Part shown: piece by piece, positions 1 to 7,508 of the stretch
How the letters are laid out: each line of letters starts with the position of its first letter
How positions within the stretch are numbered: position 1 is the stretch's first letter
Origin: Actinomycetes bacterium
Lineage (GTDB): Bacteria > Actinomycetota > Acidimicrobiia > Spongiisociales > UBA5794
Length of the DNA: 64,000 nt
NCBI GenBank assembly: GCA_024638645.1
Contig: JAHEJX010000214.1
Location: forward strand, 1-64,000
Reading direction: 5' to 3'
Program-made: the position numbers and the translations under genes
Notes under the pieces: generated by a model
Seen by the model: the letters and a program-made list of their open reading frames with translations, nothing else
Databases searched by the model: none
What the model was told of the DNA's origin: nothing

Positions 1-77
1 CCGCCCTCATCTCGGTGGTCGATGCCGCCACCGCGGCAGGTGCCGCTCGAGTTTCGGTTCAGGTGACCGCGCAATGA
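1..77 (+). CDS. 3' end of an unidentified gene (partial)
   Basis: Frame 3 is open from the window edge and ends in TGA at 75-77, giving the tail ALISVVDAATAAGAARVSVQ plus four residues. The stop overlaps the ATG of the next gene (ATGA), which is typical of translationally coupled operon genes and is the main reason to accept it. About 24 codons are visible, too few to name a family. The other two frames read as low-complexity shadow sequence. Confidence 0.55.
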   Translation, partial: ALISVVDAATAAGAARVSVQVTAQ

Positions 78-439
78 ACGGAGGAGACCACCCCCTGCTC
101 GAGGCGCTCAGACCGGTCGCAGACGTCGTCGGTGGAGAGATCGTCTCGGTCGACGAGATGGCAAACGGCGATGTGCCCTTGGTTTGGAAAGGCGAGACGA
201 TCGCAGGCTTTCGGATCGCCCCCATGCAAACGGCACTGGACCGACTGGTGAGCAGCGTCGAGCACGAGTTGGGCTCCGAACTCGCCAATCTCGATCGGGT
301 TCAGAAGCAGGTTGCCGTCCGACTTCTCGACGAGAAGGGCGCCTTCCTGCTGCGCAAGTCAATCGAGGACGTCGCGGACTTGATGGGCGTAAGCCGCATC
401 ACCGTCTACAACTACCTCAATACGATCCGGGCTAGCTGA
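74..439 (+). CDS. HTH_22 (YheO-like) DNA-binding transcriptional regulator
   Basis: A 121-residue protein whose last 55 residues match the HTH_22 helix-turn-helix found at the C-terminus of YheO-type regulators: a KGAFLLRKSIEDVADLMGVS-like stretch followed by RITVYNYL. The N-terminal part resembles a truncated PAS-like YheO sensor half, shorter than the roughly 220 residues usual for YheO. The start overlaps the stop of the preceding gene (ATGA), so it is the distal gene of a plus-strand operon that enters from the left. Its stop overlaps that of the convergent permease gene by 8 bases. Its position beside a purine transport and oxidation cassette makes it a candidate regulator of that cassette; this is inference from position only. 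Confidence 0.75.
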   Translation: MNGGDHPLLEALRPVADVVGGEIVSVDEMANGDVPLVWKGETIAGFRIAPMQTALDRLVSSVEHELGSELANLDRVQKQVAVRLLDEKGAFLLRKSIEDVADLMGVSRITVYNYLNTIRAS

Positions 440-1409
440 CCTCGAACCTGGTGCCGATGGCAGTTGGTGGATCGCTCCGCAGAATCGACCGCAGCCAGGG
501 GTATCGGTCGAGCCAATCGAGCAGGGTCTTCCAGTTGACGACCACCAGTGCCAGGATCATCGCCGGGAACGGAATCGATGGGAGCACCTGCGAGAACGTG
601 GGGAACTCCGGCTGCAGGTTGAGGGCAAAAGCCTGCAGCGCGCCGAAAAGCAACACGCCGAATGCGGCTCGTAGCGGGTGCCAGCCACCGAAGATCACGA
701 TGGCGAGCACAATCCACCCGAAGTTGAGAGTGGGGCGGTCCGACCAGCCCACTTTGACGTCGAGGGTGAATGCGGCTCCACCGACGCCGATGAGGGCGCC
801 GCCAATGGCTGTGTACAGGTAGCGCAATTTGTTAACCGGGATCCCGCGAGAATGAGCCGCCTCTGGCCGTTCCCCCACTCCTTGCAGGGCCAGTCCAGCT
901 CTTGTCCGATAGATGAACCAGTAGGTCACCAGCACCGTGACCATGGACAGATACACGATCAGGTTGTGAGAGAACAGCACCGGGCCGAAGAACGGAATTG
1001 AGCTCAACGCTGGGATATCCCACGCCGGCACCGCAACGGGCTGGCGGCCGACATAACCACTGCCGAGGAACCGGCTCAACGCAGTGCAAAGTGCAAAAAG
1101 CACAAAACCGATCGCCACCTGGTTGAGGCTCAGTTTGATGTTCCCGAAGGCAACCACCAAGGCCGCTGCGACCCCCACGGCAGCCGCAGCCGGGAATCCA
1201 ATCCAGACATTGCCCGTGTGAAACGCAGCCACGAAGCCGGCGAGCGCGGCCAGCATCATCGAACCGTCTACGGACAGGTTTATGACCCCAGCCTTCTCGC
1301 TGATCGTCTCACCCATGGTGGCGAACAGCAGCCCGGAAGCGCCCGCCACGATGGAGGCGATCGTGGCCGTGTCGAACATCTCGCCGAGGGCAGTCAAGAA
1401 CCCGCTCAT
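432..1409 (-). CDS. BMP-type nucleoside/sugar ABC transporter permease (NupQ/YufQ-like)
   Basis: A 325-residue polytopic inner-membrane protein of the BPD_transp_2 family, with about eight to ten hydrophobic segments. The family hallmark is visible early in the protein (GETISEKAGVINLSVDGSMM). It is the second permease of a heteromeric importer. Its ATG overlaps the stop of the upstream permease by 4 bases (ATGA on the minus strand), so it is the last gene of the importer operon. With a BMP lipoprotein and a double ATPase in the same operon, the expected substrate is a nucleoside or purine; relatives such as B. subtilis NupNOPQ carry guanosine. The length is normal for the family. Confidence 0.9.
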   Translation of the reverse strand: MSGFLTALGEMFDTATIASIVAGASGLLFATMGETISEKAGVINLSVDGSMMLAALAGFVAAFHTGNVWIGFPAAAAVGVAAALVVAFGNIKLSLNQVAIGFVLFALCTALSRFLGSGYVGRQPVAVPAWDIPALSSIPFFGPVLFSHNLIVYLSMVTVLVTYWFIYRTRAGLALQGVGERPEAAHSRGIPVNKLRYLYTAIGGALIGVGGAAFTLDVKVGWSDRPTLNFGWIVLAIVIFGGWHPLRAAFGVLLFGALQAFALNLQPEFPTFSQVLPSIPFPAMILALVVVNWKTLLDWLDRYPWLRSILRSDPPTAIGTRFEVS

Positions 1410-2482
1410 GTAGCTGCATCCTGTGCCGCCGAATCGGCAGCGTCGGCATGCTTACGCGCTCGGTACGCCGCCCAGCCCAGCCCCAACATCGCGGACAGAA
1501 CGAGGGTGCCCTGGAGCACACCGCCGAGCGTGGAGCTCAAGTCGAGACGCAGGTCGAGCTGAGAAGCGCCGACCGCAATCATGGCGAAGAAGAACGAAAT
1601 GGGAATCACCCAGAACGCCCGGAACCGGGCAAGCAGCACCACGAGGATCGCCAGGAACCCGTAGTTCCCCGAGATGGCAGGAATCAGCTTGAAGTGGAAG
1701 CCGGTCGCCTGCGAGGTTCCCGCAATGCCGGCCAACGCTCCGCAGATCATGAAGGCGCCGAGCAGGAACCGGTTGGTCGGGATGCCCATCAGAAAGGCGC
1801 TGGGTCGATTGGCGCCGACTGCCTTGAGCTTGAGCCCGTAGAGCGTTCCTCGGAACAGGATCCACACGCCCCCAATGGCCGCCAGAGTGATCACGATTGC
1901 CAGCGGCGACAACCTTGTGCCGCCAAACGAAGGCAACAGGGCGGCGTCCGGGAATATGTCGGTGCCGCTGGTGGACGCAACTCCGGACCGGCTCCACGGC
2001 CCAATGATCAGATACGTCGTAATCGACACGGCCACGAAGTCGAGCCCGAGGCCGCCAAATATCTCATTGACCCCACCCACTGTCCGCAGCACGCCGACCA
2101 ACAGCCCCCACAGCATCCCACCAATGGCACCCGCCACGATCGTGAGAAACACCAGGAGCGGCCGCGGAGCCGAAATCGTCCGGGCGGCCCAGGAGGCGGC
2201 GATCGCTCCCACGATGATCTGACCCTCGATGCCGATGTTCCACATCCCGGCGTTGAACGTCACAATCAACCCTGCGGAGGCGAGGGCGATCGGCACCCAC
2301 ACCATCACCGTATCCCCGATCTTGGATGCGGTGCCAGCCTCGAACGGTGGCCACCCGATCGAGCCCTCGATGATGAACCGGATCGGATCCCACGGATTGG
2401 TGCCGGCGAGGAACAGCAACGCAACGGTCGAGACGACAACAACTGCGATCGGCAGCAGCAGGTTCTGCACCCTGGCGCTCAT
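1406..2482 (-). CDS. BMP-type nucleoside/sugar ABC transporter permease (NupP/YufP-like)
   Basis: A 358-residue permease partner of the preceding entry. It has an N-terminal membrane segment and the family motif NAGMWNIGIEGQIIVGAIAA about a quarter of the way in, followed by several further transmembrane helices. It overlaps both neighbours by 4 bases (2479-2482 and 1406-1409), which indicates tight translational coupling of ATPase, permease 1 and permease 2. It sits in the cytoplasmic membrane and forms the translocation pore with the other permease. Exact substrate cannot be read from the sequence; purine or nucleoside is inferred from the operon family and the neighbouring deaminase and dehydrogenase. 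Confidence 0.9.
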   Translation of the reverse strand: MSARVQNLLLPIAVVVVSTVALLFLAGTNPWDPIRFIIEGSIGWPPFEAGTASKIGDTVMVWVPIALASAGLIVTFNAGMWNIGIEGQIIVGAIAASWAARTISAPRPLLVFLTIVAGAIGGMLWGLLVGVLRTVGGVNEIFGGLGLDFVAVSITTYLIIGPWSRSGVASTSGTDIFPDAALLPSFGGTRLSPLAIVITLAAIGGVWILFRGTLYGLKLKAVGANRPSAFLMGIPTNRFLLGAFMICGALAGIAGTSQATGFHFKLIPAISGNYGFLAILVVLLARFRAFWVIPISFFFAMIAVGASQLDLRLDLSSTLGGVLQGTLVLSAMLGLGWAAYRARKHADAADSAAQDAAT

Positions 2483-3957
2483 GCAGCCCCCGAGTCCACC
2501 GAGCGGCCTCCGATGAGGAGCCCAATCTCGTCGACGTTGGTTGCCTTGGCGTCCAGCTCTCCGATTATCCGGCCGGAGAAGAACACAAGGATGCGATCGC
2601 TATAGCGCAACAATTCGTCGAGGTCGGCCGAGGCGAACACGATGGACGTACCGACTTCGCGGCGCGCCAGCAGTTGTTCCCACACCCAGTCGGCAGACTC
2701 GATGTCGAGCCCTCGCGTCGGATGCTCCATCAGCAACACATTCAGCCGCGGTGGGAGCATTGCGAGCAATAGCCGCTGTTGGTTGCCGCCCGAGAGTGAC
2801 TCCGCGGTCGACGCCTCTGTGCCTTTGATGGTGAAGTGATCCACCTGCGCTTCGGCTCTTTTCTTCGCCTTCCCCCAATCGACAAAGAACCCTCGATCCT
2901 CGCCTGCCAACACGAAATGCTCTGTGATGGTCAGGCCTTCAATCAGGCCCTCCTCGAGCCGCCCTGCGGGCAGGTACTTAACGTCGGCAGCAAGGAAGTC
3001 CCTGTAGTTCTTTCCGGTCAGATCCGTGCCAGCGATTTGAACGGATCCGGACCGGGGGTTGCGCATCCCGGAGCAGATCCGCAGGAACGCGTCCTGACCG
3101 CTGCCTTCCATCCCGGCCAACCCGACGACTTCGCCAGCGCGCACTTCGAGCGATACCGGCTCTTCACTGAGCATTCCCGAGGCGGTGCGGATGTCGCTGA
3201 GTTTGAGCTGGGCGGCACCGTGGTCGACGGCGGGCCTGTCCTTTACTTCGACCGCTTGGCCGAACATCATCTTCACGAGTTGCTCCGGCGGCACCGGCAT
3301 TTCGGCTTCGCCGACCACCTTGCCCCGCGTCATCACCGTGACTCGCTCACACAGGTCGGCCACCTCTTCGAGTTTGTGCGAAACGAAGATGACGCTCATA
3401 CCTTCTGTAGCGAGGGCCTTGAGGGTGACGAACAATTTGGACCGCTGATCCGCCGAGATACCGGTCGTTGGCTCGTCGAGGATCAGCACCCTGGCTCCCA
3501 GCCACAGCAACCGGACGATTTCAAGTTGCTGCCGCTCCCCGACCGTCAGTAGACGAGCGGGCGACGCTGGGTCGATGTTGAAGCCGTAACGGTCGCACAG
3601 CTCGGCAAACTCCTGTGCCGCCTTCTTCCGGTCGAGGCGAGATCCCCCGGGGCTACCAAGCACGAAGTTGTCGATTACGTTGAAAGGAAGGAAGACGAGC
3701 GGGTCCTGGTGGAGCATGCCGATGCCGGCCGCAATTGCGTCGTCAGGCGACGCCAGCTTGATGGACTTGCCATCGAGGACCACTTCGCCCGAGTCTGCAG
3801 AGTGAAACCCGGACAGCACCTTCATAAGTGTCGACTTGCCGGCCCCGTTCTCTCCAAGCAGTCCATGAAGCGTGCCCTCGGCAACAGTGAGAGAAATCCC
3901 GTCGTTGGCGCGAACGGGCCCGTAGTGCTTGTGAATATCCCGCAGCTCCAGGCTCAT
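2479..3957 (-). CDS. BMP-type ABC transporter ATP-binding protein with two ABC domains (NupO/YufO-like)
   Basis: A 492-residue tandem ATPase. The N-terminal domain (about 1-235) has a full Walker A (GENGAGKST), a signature LTVGERQQ and Walker B VLILDEPTTG. The C-terminal domain (about 255-490) keeps a good signature (LSGGNQQR), but its Walker A is degenerate (GMEGSGQDAF) and its Walker B reads LLMEHPTRG. One active and one degenerate site is normal in sugar/nucleoside importers of this type. It energises the two downstream permeases. It is separated from the binding-protein gene by about 107 bases containing a terminator hairpin, so its expression is probably lower than that of the lipoprotein. 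Confidence 0.92.
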   Translation of the reverse strand: MSLELRDIHKHYGPVRANDGISLTVAEGTLHGLLGENGAGKSTLMKVLSGFHSADSGEVVLDGKSIKLASPDDAIAAGIGMLHQDPLVFLPFNVIDNFVLGSPGGSRLDRKKAAQEFAELCDRYGFNIDPASPARLLTVGERQQLEIVRLLWLGARVLILDEPTTGISADQRSKLFVTLKALATEGMSVIFVSHKLEEVADLCERVTVMTRGKVVGEAEMPVPPEQLVKMMFGQAVEVKDRPAVDHGAAQLKLSDIRTASGMLSEEPVSLEVRAGEVVGLAGMEGSGQDAFLRICSGMRNPRSGSVQIAGTDLTGKNYRDFLAADVKYLPAGRLEEGLIEGLTITEHFVLAGEDRGFFVDWGKAKKRAEAQVDHFTIKGTEASTAESLSGGNQQRLLLAMLPPRLNVLLMEHPTRGLDIESADWVWEQLLARREVGTSIVFASADLDELLRYSDRILVFFSGRIIGELDAKATNVDEIGLLIGGRSVDSGAA

Positions 3958-3999
3958 GGGCGGCAGGCTAGGGAATTGTTCAGTCCAGTGCCGGACGGC

Positions 4000-4033
4000 A
4001 AAAAGGAGCGGCGCCCCTGCCGGGACGCCGCTC
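4000..4033 (-). terminator. Rho-independent terminator/attenuator between lipoprotein and ATPase genes
   Basis: Read on the minus strand, the 8-base stem GAGCGGCG...CGCCGCTC, extended by three more inner pairs, is followed by CTTTTT (plus-strand AAAAA at 4000-4004). It lies just after the BMP lipoprotein stop and before the ATPase start, the classic place for partial termination that keeps binding protein in excess over transporter. Confidence 0.75.
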
Positions 4034-4064
4034 TATCTCTCGATTGTGTTTGGTAATTGGCTCC

Positions 4065-5285
4065 CTAGCCGAGATCACAGACTCCGTTGATGCCCTCGAG
4101 GCACTGATCTGAGTACCAGATCTGGAACTCGCTGGCTGTCTCCCCGGCGCCGAGGAAGGGCGTGCCGTCCTGCCAATTCAGCGGTCCGGTGTACAGGTTG
4201 ATCGTTCCATCGCCGAGACCGGCAATGAAAGTGTCAAGGTTGGCCGCAGCGTCGGCGCTGAGCCCGTTGCCCTTGATGAAGCCGACAACGCTCGAGTCGA
4301 GGTCGTTGATGTCAGCCCAATCCGGCGCGATCCACTGCCACTCCGCCTCGAAGTCACCGTCGATCACCGACTGAGCAATGTCGAGGTAGGCGGGCCCCCA
4401 GTTGAAGTAGGGAACACCGAGGCAGATGTCCGGCGCCTCCTGGCACGCATCGACGAAGTCGTATGGAATCGCCCAAAGCTGCTCGCCGGCGTCGGCGCGC
4501 TGACCGCTGCGGACAAGGGCCTGTGTCGTGTCGATGCCTGACAGCACAACGTCGGCGCCACCGTCGATGAAGTCGTTGACGACCTGCGTTGCGTCGAGCG
4601 TCACACCGGGGATCTCAAACCAGAAACCGATGTAGGTCACATCAAAGGTCAGGTCGGCCGGGTTACCGCCACGGAAGTTCTCCCAGCAGTACTGGGCTCC
4701 CAGGTATGCGGAGTTCACCAGGCGACGAGTCTCGTCGTTGGTTAGCGGCCCGAGGTAACCAAGTTGGCCGGTCTGCGTCTCGAGCGCCGCGGCACAGCCG
4801 GCAATCATCTTGCCGAAGGTCATCTGACCCCAAAGGTTGCCGAGATTCGAAAGATCGGATCGGTAGTCCTTGCCGTCCTCCCATGCGCTGTCGCCAGAAA
4901 CCCAGATCATTGGAACGTCGGGGTTCTGCTCTGCGGCCGCAAAGGCACCATCGCGCATGTCATCCGAGTTGAAGACGATGAGATCGGCGCCTTGGGAGAT
5001 CATGTCAGCAGCCACACCCTCTGGCGTGAGGCCCGGATTGTCGGCAGGATTGATGAAGTCAAGGCTGATCAACGCCTCCTCGGGCAGACCGAGCTGCTCG
5101 ATTGCGTATTGGGCACCTTCGAAGTGAGCCTGGCTGTAGCCCTGATCGAACTCAGGACCAACCAACAGGATTCCGAATTGGAAATCCTCGACGGCGGTGC
5201 CGCCGTCGTCGCTACATGCCGAGGCGAGCAACGCGAACGCCGCCAGCAGCGTGAGCGTCGAAAGCCAGTGGTTTCTCGATTTCAT
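4065..5285 (-). CDS. BMP family substrate-binding lipoprotein (nucleoside/purine importer)
   Basis: A 406-residue exported lipoprotein. The signal peptide ends in the lipobox LLASAC, so Cys24 is the predicted lipidated residue. The mature part has the two-lobed BMP fold, with the opening FQFGILLVGPEFDQGYSQAH and later DLIVFNSDDMRDGAF. BMP proteins of this type bind nucleosides or purines outside the cell and feed an ABC permease. A strong ribosome site (AGGAGG) lies 8 bases before the ATG. It is the first gene of the minus-strand importer operon and diverges from the deaminase/dehydrogenase operon, which supports a shared purine role. Confidence 0.9.
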   Translation of the reverse strand: MKSRNHWLSTLTLLAAFALLASACSDDGGTAVEDFQFGILLVGPEFDQGYSQAHFEGAQYAIEQLGLPEEALISLDFINPADNPGLTPEGVAADMISQGADLIVFNSDDMRDGAFAAAEQNPDVPMIWVSGDSAWEDGKDYRSDLSNLGNLWGQMTFGKMIAGCAAALETQTGQLGYLGPLTNDETRRLVNSAYLGAQYCWENFRGGNPADLTFDVTYIGFWFEIPGVTLDATQVVNDFIDGGADVVLSGIDTTQALVRSGQRADAGEQLWAIPYDFVDACQEAPDICLGVPYFNWGPAYLDIAQSVIDGDFEAEWQWIAPDWADINDLDSSVVGFIKGNGLSADAAANLDTFIAGLGDGTINLYTGPLNWQDGTPFLGAGETASEFQIWYSDQCLEGINGVCDLG

Positions 5286-5482
5286 TGACCAAATCCTCCT
5301 AGATAAGCCCGATCGTGACCAATGCGCGCCTGGTGGGCGATTGCGAGCACTCTGCTCGGCGTCGCACCATGGGTGAGAGATTCTCCCTGATAGACATCGC
5401 GATAATGGCCGTCTCGGGGCTACGGTTCAACTCGACGAACGGGGTCGAACAGCAAGAGATCCATATGCGAGGATCGGGGAAG
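5286..5482. promoter_or_regulatory. Divergent promoter region between purine importer and deaminase/dehydrogenase operons
   Basis: About 200 bases separate the two divergent starts and must hold both promoters. AGGAGG serves the lipoprotein gene; GGATCGGGGA serves the deaminase ATG at 5483. I saw no clear purine-riboswitch core or strong palindrome. The open frame upstream of 5483 (to 5315) has poor coding character and is treated as non-coding. Confidence 0.5.
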
Positions 5483-6076
5483 ATGACTCATCCGCTCACA
5501 GCGTCGATCGCCCTGCCGGATTGGTGGGGCGAAGCCGTCCCCGACGATCTGATCCTGACCACCTCTGAGGCACAGATGGAGTTCGCAATCGGCCTCGCCG
5601 AGCGCAACGTCGCCGCGGATACCGGCGGGCCGTTTGGCGCCGCCATCTTCCGAGAGGAGGGCACGCTGATTGCGGCAGGCGTCAACCGGGTCGTGGCATC
5701 GTCGATGGCGATCGCCCATGCCGAGATGGTGGCGTTCGCCATGGCCGGTTGCGCCATTGGGCACCACGACATCGCCAGTGTCGGGCGAACGACTCTGGTT
5801 GCTACGACCGAGCCATGCGCGATGTGCCTCGGTGCGGTTGGCTGGTCAGGCGTCACATCATTGGTGTGCGGCGCCCGCGACGAGGATGCCCGATCCGTCG
5901 GTTTCGACGAGGGTCCCAAGCCGAGCCACTGGGTCAGCGATCTCGAGGCTGTTGGAATCCGGGTTGAAACAGACGTCCTGCGGGATCGAGCCGCCCAAGT
6001 CCTCGTTCATTACGTGGAGAGCGGCGGGATCATCTACAACGGTCGAGCTGCACTTGGAGAGTCCCCAGATGCATGA
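5483..6076 (+). CDS. Zinc-dependent nucleobase/nucleoside deaminase (guanine deaminase-like)
   Basis: A cytidine-deaminase-fold hydrolase of about 197 residues that removes an amino group from a purine or pyrimidine base. The zinc site is complete: HAE in IAHAEMVAF (catalytic Glu) and PCAMC in TTEPCAMCLGAV. N-terminal TGGPFGAAIF is typical of guanine deaminase/TadA relatives. ATG 5483 is preferred over 5315 and 5465 because GGGGA lies just upstream and the domain begins soon after. Its last 8 bases overlap the next ATG. The dehydrogenase subunits that follow suggest guanine to xanthine to urate; the substrate is inferred, and a cytosine or tRNA role is less likely in this context. Confidence 0.85.
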   Translation: MTHPLTASIALPDWWGEAVPDDLILTTSEAQMEFAIGLAERNVAADTGGPFGAAIFREEGTLIAAGVNRVVASSMAIAHAEMVAFAMAGCAIGHHDIASVGRTTLVATTEPCAMCLGAVGWSGVTSLVCGARDEDARSVGFDEGPKPSHWVSDLEAVGIRVETDVLRDRAAQVLVHYVESGGIIYNGRAALGESPDA

Positions 6077-7508
6077 AGTGCAGCGGTCCGCCCACCGCGC
6101 GGCTCGGTACGAACGGCCCAACGACCTCGCAGAGGCCTTGGAACTCCTCGCTGAACATGGTGAGGAGGCCCGGGTGCTTGCCGGCGGAACGGACCTGCTC
6201 CTAGAGATGCAGCGACGAGTCCGCACCGGCTTCAGCGTGCTCGTCGACATCACCGGCATCGTCGGCCTCAACACGATCGAGTCCCCAGATGGCACGATCC
6301 ACATCGGCCCGCTTGTGACTCATGCCCAGGCCGTTGCTTCACCTCTCATCGTGGAGAGGGCTCTCCCCCTCGCCCAGGCATGCTGGGAGGTGGGCTCGCC
6401 GCAACTGCGCAACCGCTCAACAATCGCCGGCAACCTGGTGACCGCAAGCCCTGCCAACGACACGATCAGCGCGCTGTGGGCTTTGGACGCCACAGTCGAG
6501 CTTTCTTCGATGCGGGGCACGCGCCAGGTCGGATTGCGTGACTTCTACACCGGCGTGCGACGCACGGTGATGGAGGCCGACGAACTGCTGACCAAGATCT
6601 CGTGCCAGGCGATCCCCGAAAGCGGCGACGGGATATTCGTGAAACTCGGATTACGCAGGGCACAGGCGATCTCGGTCGTGCATGCTGCCATCGTCATCGA
6701 CCGCGACGAACACGGCGACGTGATGAGAGCGAACATCGCCCTCGGCAGTGTTGCGCCGACCATCGTCTCCGCTGCCGATGCCGAGGCTGCCCTGATCGGC
6801 GAACCGCTGTCTGACGCCTCGATCAGCGCGGCGGCATCCGCAGCTGCTGCAGCAGTTACTCCCATCGACGACCTGAGAGCGACTGCCTCCTACAGGTCCG
6901 ACACCGTCGAAATCCTCGTGGCACGTGGGTTGGCTGTCATCGCCGCTGGTGCTGCTCGTTCCCAATGGCCGAAACTTCCCGTTCTGTTGGGCCCGGCACA
7001 GGGCCTCCTGGCCGGCGGAGGCGCAGTGGAGACGCTGCAAGCCGGCGACACGATCGCCATGCGAGTGAACGGCGACTCGATCGCAGGCGACACCACGCCA
7101 GACGAGACCTTGCTCGACTGGCTGCGCAACCAGGGCCTGACCGGCTCAAAGGAAGGCTGCGCAGAGGGTGAGTGTGGCGCCTGCACCGTGTGGCTCGACG
7201 GTGCCGCCGTCATGTCGTGCCTCGTCGCCGCTCCGGCGGCTGCCGGCTCAAACATCGTGACGATCGAAGGACTGGCCCCCAATCCAGACGAGTTGCACCC
7301 TCTGCAGCACGAATTCATCGAGCACGGCGCAGTGCAATGCGGTTTTTGCATTCCAGGAATCCTGATGGCGGCGGGTCGCCTGCTCGAAGACGTCGGGTCC
7401 CCCACCCGCGACGATGTGGCGCGGGCCCTATCGGGCAACCTGTGCCGGTGCACCGGGTACTACAAGATCGTCGATGCCGTCATGGATGCGGCCGGAGCGG
7501 ACCAGTGA
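6069..7508 (+). CDS. Xanthine dehydrogenase-type FAD subunit fused to 2Fe-2S subunit
   Basis: A 479-residue fusion of two subunits of a molybdenum hydroxylase. Residues about 1-290 are the CoxM/XdhB-like FAD domain (RVLAGGTDLLLEMQ; LRNRSTIAGNLVTASPAND). Residues about 325-475 are the CoxS-like ferredoxin part, with a plant-type 2Fe-2S site (CAEGECGACTVW) and the second cluster site (QCGFCIPG, NLCRCTGYYKI). All eight cysteines are present. The order FAD then Fe-S is the reverse of common fused XDH proteins. The true start is ATG 6069, overlapping the deaminase by 8 bases; the longer track ORF from 5670 runs through the deaminase in another frame. It passes electrons from the molybdenum subunit to FAD and an acceptor. 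Confidence 0.88.
   Translation: MHEVQRSAHRAARYERPNDLAEALELLAEHGEEARVLAGGTDLLLEMQRRVRTGFSVLVDITGIVGLNTIESPDGTIHIGPLVTHAQAVASPLIVERALPLAQACWEVGSPQLRNRSTIAGNLVTASPANDTISALWALDATVELSSMRGTRQVGLRDFYTGVRRTVMEADELLTKISCQAIPESGDGIFVKLGLRRAQAISVVHAAIVIDRDEHGDVMRANIALGSVAPTIVSAADAEAALIGEPLSDASISAAASAAAAAVTPIDDLRATASYRSDTVEILVARGLAVIAAGAARSQWPKLPVLLGPAQGLLAGGGAVETLQAGDTIAMRVNGDSIAGDTTPDETLLDWLRNQGLTGSKEGCAEGECGACTVWLDGAAVMSCLVAAPAAAGSNIVTIEGLAPNPDELHPLQHEFIEHGAVQCGFCIPGILMAAGRLLEDVGSPTRDDVARALSGNLCRCTGYYKIVDAVMDAAGADQ

Noticed and set aside
1448-2605. 385-residue plus-strand ORF opposite the permease genes
   Set aside because: Composition is Arg/Gln/His-rich with no domain; it is the antisense of two well-supported permease genes.
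5286-5482. Possible purine riboswitch before the importer or deaminase genes
   Set aside because: No conserved three-way-junction loop sequences are visible on either strand.
7172-7504. N-terminal extension of the molybdopterin subunit to 7172
   Set aside because: It overlaps the Fe-S domain in another frame and reads as Arg-rich shadow; GTG 7505 with GTGA overlap is better.
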